Assembly (NCBI GenBank): GCA_945875585.1
Contig: CAMCLK010000036.1
Coordinates: 1-51,230 of the forward strand
Direction: 5' to 3'
Source: Candidatus Kuenenia stuttgartensis
GTDB taxonomy: Bacteria > Planctomycetota > Planctomycetia > Gemmatales > Gemmataceae
DNA: 51,230 nt
Shown here: positions 45,101-51,230 of the stretch, in pieces
Position numbering within the stretch: position 1 is the first letter of the stretch
Layout: every line of letters begins with the position of its first letter
The notes under the pieces: generated by a model
Seen by the model: only the letters and a program-made list of their open reading frames with translations
Told to the model about the DNA's origin: nothing
The model's database searches: none
Made by a program: the position numbers and the translations under genes

Positions 45101-48100
45101 TCGATTGGAAGGTTCCATATCCATCCGCAAAATAACGTCGACCCGTGTTCGATATTACCGTTGAAGGGGCACCACTGAAAAAGCCGCTACTGCTAAGATA
45201 ATCGAGTCCTGTGTTACCGGTGAGCATGGTGTTGGTTGTTATTGTGGAGCTGCCGGTATTGGTATCGATGAAAATACCCCCAGTATCTGTGGTATTGCCC
45301 CATTGATCCAGTCCACTACCTTGTGCTATTGCAGTGGAAAAGTTGGAGTTCACACTAGTTGCAAATGGATTTACAAGGCTATTTCCAGCGATGGTGACAT
45401 TGATGATGTTGGTTGTGCTTGAACCATTGAAAGCATTGAAATTCACGTTGTTGGGGGCGCCTACTGCTCTTCCATCAGCAATAATCATGGCGCCGCCGTT
45501 GAGACCGCGGCCTGTGGGTGCTTGTGTGACCCTGAAAGTTCCAGCAGGGGTACCATACAAGATGGACAATGAAGATGCTGTGTCTGACGCCACTACAAGA
45601 TCAACGTTGTTGCCAAAAAAGCTCAATTTGCCTGCTTGCGCGTCTACTGGCCCTACTTGAACATCATATGCAATTGGACTACCGAATATTCCGGCTCCTA
45701 AATTGCTGTAAATTGCGACTTGATTGTATCCATGGAGAGGAACAATCAAGTCGAGAAACGCATCAACTGTTGGGTTGAGATTGGCCAATCGTGCTACGCG
45801 TGGATCACTACCCGCACCGGTGTTGTAATCATCCGTCAACGGATTGTTGATGAATGTGCTGTTGGCCTGTCCAAAGTAGATGTGAACGAGTGCCGCACCA
45901 GAATCGGCAACAGCCGCATCAAGGAAACCATCGGCATTCACATCTCCAAGCACGAGAGATGCTGGGGTAGAAGTGAAGGTGGTTGCCTTGGCAGCTTTGA
46001 AAGAGCTTGTTACGCTGTCCCAATTAAACTGATTAAGTGTGCCTGTGGAGGTGATGGCGGTTAGGTCCACAAAACCATCGTTATTGAAGTCTCCTGCAGC
46101 AACCGCGACAGGAGAACCAGTTGGGGTTAGATTAGTGACCGTCCCAAAGGCACCGAAACCAGTTCCAAAGAGGACCGTGATTGAAGTTTCGCCGCTGTTG
46201 GCAACAGCAACGTCTACCTTGCCATCGTTATTGAAGTCGCCCGTTGTCAGGGCAATGGGATTAGCACCTGGAGTGGTTCCCACATTGTGGGACGATGCCA
46301 ACTGGAATGAGCCAGTATTCGTGCCCAAGTAGAGTGATATTGAATTGACGAGCGGATTAGCAACAACAAAGTCAGGATTGCCATCTCCGTTGAAGTCGCC
46401 TTGAGCCACAGCACCCGTTGCACCTGATGGCATAGCTGCCAAGTTCACGGGTGCTGCTGCCGTGTAATTACCACCAAAACCTGATTGACTGGCCACGCTA
46501 AATGATTGGTTGTTGGCATTGATGGTCAGGGCGCTGGTGTTAAATCCGCCACCATAATTTCCCAAAAGGAGCGCAGTAGGGCTGGCACCCAAAGGAACAT
46601 AGGCGGAGCCACGACCAGAAAGGCGGGTATCAGATACCGCACCAGTTTGGATAGCCGAGTTTCCTGTAAAAGTTAGATTATAAAGATTGTTGACAGTGGC
46701 TTGACCATTGCTGGTCAGGTACAGGGCTCCGCCACCGGAATACATCGGTTTTGACGCAGTAGCCGTTTCATCGATGGCATGCTGCCAGAAGTCGACTTGG
46801 TTTAATACAGTGTTGTCTGAAAAATAAGTTCCCTGGATGGTGGTACTACCACCGGTATAAACAGCGCCACCACCAGAATATCGCGCCGATGGCTGGAGTT
46901 CGGGATTTAATTGGTAGTCTGTAGTGTCTGGACTCGGGCTATTGACTGGATACCCGGTAATAGAGATGGAGTTATTCTCGAAACCACAGTTGGTAATTGT
47001 CAGCTTGCCATTGAAGTCGTAAATAGCTCCACCACCTGAGTTTTCCTGTTCGATGTTAAGAACTTGATTATTTCGGAACAGGGAGCTTGAGACCGCGAGG
47101 TTGTTGGTTTGCAAAGCCAAAATGGCAGCGCCACCGGTATTGAAGCTAAAAGTGTCAGGTTCACCTGACAATCGGAAACCCGCGTCTACGCTTTTGTTTC
47201 CATCGAATGTGCAGTTAGTGACTGTCGCTGTAGTAACATTGTTCAGCGCGAGTGCCGATCCACCGATTGAAGCATCGTAAATGCTGTTAACTTGGTTGCC
47301 AGTAAACAGTGAATTGGTAACGGTTACTCCGGCAGAACCGTTGATAAATACACCGCCATTACCAAGAAACAAGCTGTCGCCATTGTTCTGGATGGTTGTG
47401 TTGGAAATAGCAACAGTATTTCCGCCACGGTACTCGATCCCGCTCTCATCGTTGTTGTTAAAGACACTCCCATCCACGGTAAGTGTTCCCGAACTAATCA
47501 TATCGATAGCACTTGCGCCTGAATCCGTGAATGTTGAATTCGAGATGTTGAGACTTCCAGCGCCATTGCTGACACTGATATATGAGGATGATTGCTTGGG
47601 GAATCCGAATTTGTCTGTGTTATCAAATTTGGTGTCGCTGACAATCAAACTACCCAGATTGACGATAAGCGCATCGCCTTTGCCTGTGCCAAAGTGCAGG
47701 CCAGACATGGTGATGGTACCCGTCGCTCCGGACATTTGCTGCTGAACCAAGCCCGTGGCTACGCCAATACTGCCGGAACCTACCTGTAGAAAGGCGCCAG
47801 ATCCTGTGCTGCCGCCGATCGGTGTCAGCATGTTCACGCCAGATCCTGAGGGGCTTAAAATGGCTCCTGTTGTTCGGAATCCTGAGTTAGCGCCTGGTTG
47901 AATCACAGTAACTGCTGTAATGGCGCCTTTGCCATTCACCACGCCATCGCTGAGGTCATTGATACTAAGCACCGAGAATCGCGCTCCGCCTGTGAATTGA
48001 TCGAATCCTTGCTGGAGTTGATCGCTTACGCGGAAGCCACTACCACCACTGGTGACCGAGGCTGCTTGAATACCCAGATCTGCCTGAATAATAAGCTTGT

Positions 48101-48467
48101 ACTGACCAGCGAATGGCCCAGATGTGAATTTTCCCGGGCCTTGAATATTCAGGTTCGCGGGGGTGTTAACCTGCAATCGGCCCACGGCACCGTTCAAAAC
48201 CAGAGTTTGTGGGCCCGCTGAATCTGGAAATAGCGCTGGATCAAAACTGACGATTCCATCGGAAGGAACCTGAGTGATGGCTTGCCGCAGTGATCCTGTC
48301 AGTGGACTTGAGGCATTGGTGCTGTCAAGAAGGTTGGTTACGACGGTGGCCGGTACAGACCGGTCTTCCAGAGCCTCCAAGGCGAGTCTGGATTTGGACT
48401 TGGTTTCCGTGCGAGTATTGTCACCAAACATGCGTGACCACAGCGAGCGATTCAGATTGCGCGACAT
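42162..48467 (-). CDS. Giant LEDRxVPA surface protein paralogue with internal propeller
   Basis: 2,101 aa from the ATG at 48467 (GAGGTG upstream at 48472-48477); the frame runs on to 48530 without similarity. The leader RLALEALEDRSVPATVV is followed by LTGSLRQAI and a parallel beta-helix like that of the neighbouring giant protein. Within it, residues ~610-980 hold an extra FG-GAP propeller (DFNGDGNPD, DFNNDGKVD, DFNNDGFVD, DVNADGFLD). The beta-helix resumes at GRGLNGGAMIIADG and closes with NVDIGAFEVQ near residue 1232. Ig-like repeats follow to ~1795, then a C-terminal propeller (DVTGDGVAD, DVNNDGRAD, DTNGDGIKE) ending RIDQFFAFGPAETLSYNSG. Probably exported; the cargo route and ligand are unknown. 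Confidence 0.9.
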   Translation of the reverse strand: MSRNLNRSLWSRMFGDNTRTETKSKSRLALEALEDRSVPATVVTNLLDSTNASSPLTGSLRQAITQVPSDGIVSFDPALFPDSAGPQTLVLNGAVGRLQVNTPANLNIQGPGKFTSGPFAGQYKLIIQADLGIQAASVTSGGSGFRVSDQLQQGFDQFTGGARFSVLSINDLSDGVVNGKGAITAVTVIQPGANSGFRTTGAILSPSGSGVNMLTPIGGSTGSGAFLQVGSGSIGVATGLVQQQMSGATGTITMSGLHFGTGKGDALIVNLGSLIVSDTKFDNTDKFGFPKQSSSYISVSNGAGSLNISNSTFTDSGASAIDMISSGTLTVDGSVFNNNDESGIEYRGGNTVAISNTTIQNNGDSLFLGNGGVFINGSAGVTVTNSLFTGNQVNSIYDASIGGSALALNNVTTATVTNCTFDGNKSVDAGFRLSGEPDTFSFNTGGAAILALQTNNLAVSSSLFRNNQVLNIEQENSGGGAIYDFNGKLTITNCGFENNSISITGYPVNSPSPDTTDYQLNPELQPSARYSGGGAVYTGGSTTIQGTYFSDNTVLNQVDFWQHAIDETATASKPMYSGGGALYLTSNGQATVNNLYNLTFTGNSAIQTGAVSDTRLSGRGSAYVPLGASPTALLLGNYGGGFNTSALTINANNQSFSVASQSGFGGNYTAAAPVNLAAMPSGATGAVAQGDFNGDGNPDFVVANPLVNSISLYLGTNTGSFQLASSHNVGTTPGANPIALTTGDFNNDGKVDVAVANSGETSITVLFGTGFGAFGTVTNLTPTGSPVAVAAGDFNNDGFVDLTAITSTGTLNQFNWDSVTSSFKAAKATTFTSTPASLVLGDVNADGFLDAAVADSGAALVHIYFGQANSTFINNPLTDDYNTGAGSDPRVARLANLNPTVDAFLDLIVPLHGYNQVAIYSNLGAGIFGSPIAYDVQVGPVDAQAGKLSFFGNNVDLVVASDTASSLSILYGTPAGTFRVTQAPTGRGLNGGAMIIADGRAVGAPNNVNFNAFNGSSTTNIINVTIAGNSLVNPFATSVNSNFSTAIAQGSGLDQWGNTTDTGGIFIDTNTGSSTITTNTMLTGNTGLDYLSSSGFFSGAPSTVISNTGRRYFADGYGTFQSKASSMYDPSTTYGFNNNFTNNARSFFPAPGDITQSADTTNLDPKGLQTDVRAPQIGLTSNPLYQGTIKYIPIDRLSPARDAGTSVNVYPAPLPLDTRGANRLINTNVDIGAFEVQYATKTAVTSPILVPADSAHPNAYTLTTYGQSLTLTAKAQWDDNKLPTVGIQGILELVRSSDNTVIAAGALVPVSVTDLTAGGTVTLTINNTLATLLAAGTNTLFFRYSGDMNYAVSQSSPFDVIVAAASTSAVLDTISPNPAGRTQAVTFSGSVTAPLSTQSPVGTIELGYQPLGGAFTPFASNIPVASDGSYSVTTPTGFAYGVYTILAKFDPTDVAKFAVSDTNTQELTIGVVPTVSLFPFANNPVAAGSAVTFSAIVEQTDLAEPLTGSVDFLVSGTNVKLGSVLAVNATPVLNGLMYTFTSTNTAGLTLGSQSIIATYNQDGGSYATTASSTQDLTVTGFNSTISMGVTPATTITYGTKINLSATVASAGSALPFSNGTVTFYEGSTVLGTPVPVTQGSMTASANNLLLTGGTHTLDAGYSGDGVSYNPSTSTPINVVVNPASTTMTLAASSPVKLGMNTTFVSTLSTATFGAGIAGLTGQVVYTIRINGAAPVTIGTVSLVKTGTSTYTATLSYRPPTTGDYSISARYTGDTNFAVAAGTITQTFRVNRVVVQRFYAIAPGTGSTIQLFSTTTNTQMAILRPLGASYTGGFRVNSTGDVTGDGVADLVFTPKTGSFVRIVDGRTLNNIGGFYAFTPSFGLPVNITTGDVNGDFRDDIIVAPGGSGAAPTVKAFNGANLSQVLWSKLAYASTFLGGVTLATADVNNDGRADVITGPMNGGPANVRVFNGINGNLLKSFVVAAYGSSFSGGIFVAANVAANTGAVEIITSVNKGLPQVVVTNYSTLATRASFYAFSSTYQGGCRVTVADTNGDGIKELLVGVGPNAGPLVARYNSNYQRIDQFFAFGPAETLSYNSGLFLG
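45525..46640 (-). other. FG-GAP propeller insertion within beta-helix domain
   Basis: Compared with the paralogue, where GNSVVQTGQ runs within about 20 residues into GKGLNGGAVIIADG, this protein has about 370 extra residues between GNSAIQTGA and GRGLNGGAMIIADG. The inserted stretch begins with a linker (LLLGNYGGGFNTSALTINAN) and contains several DxNxDG loops spaced about 60 residues apart, as in integrin-alpha-type propeller blades. It is a domain inserted into a loop of another domain. Confidence 0.75.
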
Positions 48468-48814
48468 GGAGCACCTCGTCCTTGAAGACCGCCTGAAACA
48501 GGCAGGCACGATGGGCAATCCTTGCCACACCGTCAGCCCAGGCGGTACTTCTTTCCGCTTATATTTTGTTTCGACGTGAGCCGGAGTCTGCCTCGATAGT
48601 GACAGGCGGTGTGCTGCATTTTTTTGCAGTTGAGACCCGTCATAGTCGGCTTAATCCGTATCATCCCGGGAACTTCCCGGAAGGTCACCAGCCCCCACCA
48701 TCGTGGTGAAGGCCAGTGGTTCCTAGTCCATGACGCACGGGATGCGCCTGTGGTTTGCTAGGCTTTATTAATATTTTATTAAATAGCGATTGATATCGGG
48801 CGCTGCGGTGCATA
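48468..48814. other. Intergenic region with several dyads, no gene
   Basis: This 347-nt gap between two giant minus-strand genes has no convincing coding frame. It holds several symmetric elements: CTGCA-T6-TGCAG at 48614-48629; CCGGGAA-C-TTCCCGG at 48666-48680; CACCA-TCG-TGGTG at 48697-48709; and an AT-rich palindrome TTAATA-TTT-TATTAA at 48768-48782. The promoter of the gene at 48467 must lie here, and possibly the terminator of the gene ending at 48815. The CCGGGAA/TTCCCGG palindrome, with a one-base centre, looks more like a protein-binding site than a hairpin. Confidence 0.45.
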
Positions 48815-51230
48815 TTACCCGATGAACAGCCCGTTTTTGCCTTCTGGACTGTTTGCAGAGAAGGCGAAGAAGGCATCTATCAGCTGCTTATTGGCCCCGT
48901 TGAACCGACGCACCTGACCTCCGCCACTGGCACCCGAGGCAGTCAGGATCTCGGCTATGCCGTCTCCTGTAATATCACCAATCACGCCAACGCGGGCCCC
49001 AGTCGTTGAACTACCAAAGGCTGTGAATGTGCTTGTGGTGCGGGATGTTCGCCCATCGATAACCGATACCTTCGAAGAACCAGCCAAAGCCCCCAGAATG
49101 ATGTCCGCGCGCTTGTCGCCATTCAGGTCGGCTGCTGCCACACTGAAGCCGTTGGTGCTGCCTGCGCCCGTGGCAATAAAGCTTTGCATCAGGTTGCCGT
49201 TGGCACCGTTGAAGACCACTATGTGGGCAGATGTGCCAGTGAACGGCACACAGACGATATCGGCCTTGCGGTCGCCGTTGACATCGGCAGCAGCCACCGA
49301 GACACCGCCGCTGAAGGAAGCCGAGTAGGCCAGTTTCGAGAAGAGCAGTCCGTAACCGTTTCCTGAGAATGCGCGAACAAGTGGTGAGGTACCGGAGGCC
49401 CCTGGTGCCACGATGATATCACCAAATCCATCGCCATTGATGTCGCCAACAGCTACATTAACGGGTTTGGTATAATTTGGGCTATAGGCTGAGAATCGAG
49501 TGACCTGAGTGAATTTCTGGCCATTAGCGATGGATTGCCCGTTGATCACCCCTACAAGGGAACTGGAAGCAGTCGAGTAAACGAGATCCACAACGCCATC
49601 GCCTGTGACATCGCCGGTGGCGACACGGTAACCACCGGTGTAGGTGGCACCAAGAGGCTGAACGGTGCCTACGAGGGTCTTTGTAACTGCGTTGTAAAGC
49701 TTAATGGTGGAACCGGTCTGCCCGGCTACGGCAAAGAACGGGTCATTTCCAGAAACATCCATCAACAACGGTGCTGCTGTCGTGGTGGTCAAGTAATTGC
49801 TGTCACCCGAATAAACAGTTGTAATTGTGTGCTTGCCAATGCGTGTTGGCGTGTATTTCAGCGACGCGGTACCGCCGGATACAGATACCGTACCAATGGC
49901 GACACCGTTGTCGAGGAACTGCACCGAGCCGCCGGCATCACTTGCAAGGGTGGCGGTGAGAGTTACGGATTCAGTAATTTCTAAATTGAGCTTCGATGTT
50001 GTTGAAGAAACATTCGCGTTAGCCTTGGCAATGGTGAACGAGAGTGTGGATGATATTGATCCACTGAAGTTGGCGTTATCACCAGAGTACTGGGCCTGAA
50101 GCTGATAGTTACCAGCAGGCAGTACCGTGCTCTGGGTGGGAAGCGATAGCGTTGGGGCTGTAATGGTTGGGCCAACAGCGGTACCGGTGAGCAGGTTCAC
50201 AATTTGGATGGTGCCGGTGAATGGGACAGCGGAAGTGCCCACGATGCTGGTATTCACAGAGGCGCCTAGGTTTAGAGCAGCACCATATACAAGGCCGGAG
50301 GTGGCCCCTGCATTCAAGGCGGTGGTGGTTGATTGCTGACTCACGGTAAGTCTGATTGGTCCAACACGGGTATTTGAACCAACATAACGGGCGTAGATGG
50401 AGTTATTACCATTGATCAGTGCCGAACCAGGCAACGCTGTATCAAGACTGATTTGGTAGTACTGACCTGTAGAGCCCATATTTGGGGTACCAATATTGGT
50501 TTGCCCCAGAACGGTGCCATTATCGAGTACAAATTCAACCGTGGAGCCCGACGCCACTAAAGGTTGTTCAAATACAGCCAATGTGACTGATGCCCCCCTG
50601 CTGGCACTGTTAGTGCTGCTTGCGAAGGTGAGAGTCGTTGCAGACAGCGTGGTGGTTGAGCTAACCGGATTGTAAAGCCCATCGGTCGGCAGGAACTGCG
50701 TGGTTGCTACACCAGTCCGTGCCGTGGGGAACGAGAATATCTTGATAGCCTTGCCGCCAACAAGAGTAACAGGCGCGCCTTGGGCAATACCATCGAACAG
50801 GAACTGCACTCTACCAGAAGGTGCTGCGGCGCCTGTCGCTCCGGTTACCGTGGCTTCAAGGGTAATGGTGGATGCAGCTCCGGCAACAACGCTGGTGGAA
50901 CCACCATTGATGGGGGCAACCACCATGGATGGAGTTGCTTGGGTTATTCCTACCGTGGTGATTAAGGAATTCGATGCGTTGTAGTTAAGGCCATCACCGG
51001 TATAGCGGGCATTGATGCCATAGGTGCCAGGTGCAAGCAGCAAATTGGAGAATGTGTAAACGCTAGTGCCAGGAACATAGGCCTGAGAAGCAATGACTGT
51101 GGCCCCGTTGGCAACAAGCTGCACAACGCTGCCGGGAATGGGTTGAATGGGATTAGAAACCGCGGGCAGCCCTGAAAGTGTTGCTATGAATGTATTGGAA
51201 GTTCCATAAGGACTGTTTCCAAGGCTTCCA
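48815..51230 (-). CDS. Third giant Ig-repeat/FG-GAP surface protein, N-terminus beyond window
   Basis: The frame is open from the TAA at 48815-48817 to the right edge (about 804 codons), so the 5' end is outside the window. The readable start at the edge, GSLGNSPYGTSNTFIATLSG, has no start codon context. Residues before ~49745 are Ig-like repeats (LLAPGTYGINARYTGDGLNY; IGKHTITTVYSGDSNY). The rest is a C-terminal FG-GAP propeller with DVTGDGVVD, DINGDGFGD, DVNGDRKAD, DLNGDKRAD and DITGDGIAE, ending LIDAFFAFSANSPEGKNGLF. It is clearly homologous to the C-terminal halves of the two neighbouring giants. Whether it starts with LEDRxVPA and a beta-helix cannot be seen. Confidence 0.88.
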   Translation of the reverse strand, partial: GSLGNSPYGTSNTFIATLSGLPAVSNPIQPIPGSVVQLVANGATVIASQAYVPGTSVYTFSNLLLAPGTYGINARYTGDGLNYNASNSLITTVGITQATPSMVVAPINGGSTSVVAGAASTITLEATVTGATGAAAPSGRVQFLFDGIAQGAPVTLVGGKAIKIFSFPTARTGVATTQFLPTDGLYNPVSSTTTLSATTLTFASSTNSASRGASVTLAVFEQPLVASGSTVEFVLDNGTVLGQTNIGTPNMGSTGQYYQISLDTALPGSALINGNNSIYARYVGSNTRVGPIRLTVSQQSTTTALNAGATSGLVYGAALNLGASVNTSIVGTSAVPFTGTIQIVNLLTGTAVGPTITAPTLSLPTQSTVLPAGNYQLQAQYSGDNANFSGSISSTLSFTIAKANANVSSTTSKLNLEITESVTLTATLASDAGGSVQFLDNGVAIGTVSVSGGTASLKYTPTRIGKHTITTVYSGDSNYLTTTTAAPLLMDVSGNDPFFAVAGQTGSTIKLYNAVTKTLVGTVQPLGATYTGGYRVATGDVTGDGVVDLVYSTASSSLVGVINGQSIANGQKFTQVTRFSAYSPNYTKPVNVAVGDINGDGFGDIIVAPGASGTSPLVRAFSGNGYGLLFSKLAYSASFSGGVSVAAADVNGDRKADIVCVPFTGTSAHIVVFNGANGNLMQSFIATGAGSTNGFSVAAADLNGDKRADIILGALAGSSKVSVIDGRTSRTTSTFTAFGSSTTGARVGVIGDITGDGIAEILTASGASGGGQVRRFNGANKQLIDAFFAFSANSPEGKNGLFIG

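Overview
The window reads as chromosomal DNA of a planctomycete, most likely a Gemmataceae-type member of the order Gemmatales. The reasons are two giant proteins that begin with an LEDRxVPA motif, tandem fused MFS/spermidine-synthase-like proteins, a very large secretin with glycine/glutamine-rich linkers, a metallophosphoesterase with a carboxypeptidase-regulatory-like tail, and a PQQ-type beta-propeller exoprotein. No rRNA, tRNA, insertion sequence, phage or CRISPR array was found. The genus cannot be fixed from the sequence alone.

Left part (1-12411). A GT4 glycosyltransferase runs off the left edge on the minus strand, divergent from an aspartate-aminotransferase-like gene and an ornithine-cyclodeaminase-family gene. 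These two end at a strong bidirectional terminator (3304-3335). Facing them are two tandem paralogues of about 850-970 aa, each a multi-pass membrane domain fused to a spermidine-synthase-like domain. Then come a tiny basic protein gene, two overlapping GT2 glycosyltransferase genes, an ArsR-type regulator and a stand-alone Clp N-domain-like protein.

Middle part (12542-29670). This is one long plus-strand type II secretion operon: gspE, F, G, H, I, J, K, a GspL/PilM-like gene, a gene that appears to fuse GspM/PilO-like and GspC/PilP-like modules, gspD and an overlapping lipoprotein gene. The cytoplasmic ATPase, inner-membrane platform, five pseudopilins and outer-membrane secretin are all present. 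A prepilin peptidase (gspO) is not in the window. The secretin is about 2,060 aa and carries about thirteen N1-like repeats where a typical GspD has three. The three presumptive tip pseudopilins (I, J, K) carry Ser/Gly-rich insertions.

Right part (29667-51230). A secreted metallophosphoesterase lies tail to tail with the operon, sharing stop-codon bases. It is followed by two signal-peptide-bearing proteins (a helical-repeat/beta-sandwich protein and a PQQ-like propeller). Then come three giant minus-strand paralogues of 2,801 aa, 2,101 aa and at least 800 aa (the last is cut by the window edge). The two complete ones are built as LEDRxVPA leader, parallel beta-helix, Ig-like repeats and a C-terminal FG-GAP propeller with DxDxDG calcium loops. 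One contains a recent in-register 954-bp tandem duplication. Another has an extra FG-GAP propeller inserted into its beta-helix. They are plausible cell-surface or exported cargo, and the nearby type II secretion operon makes a cargo-machine link an attractive but unproven idea.
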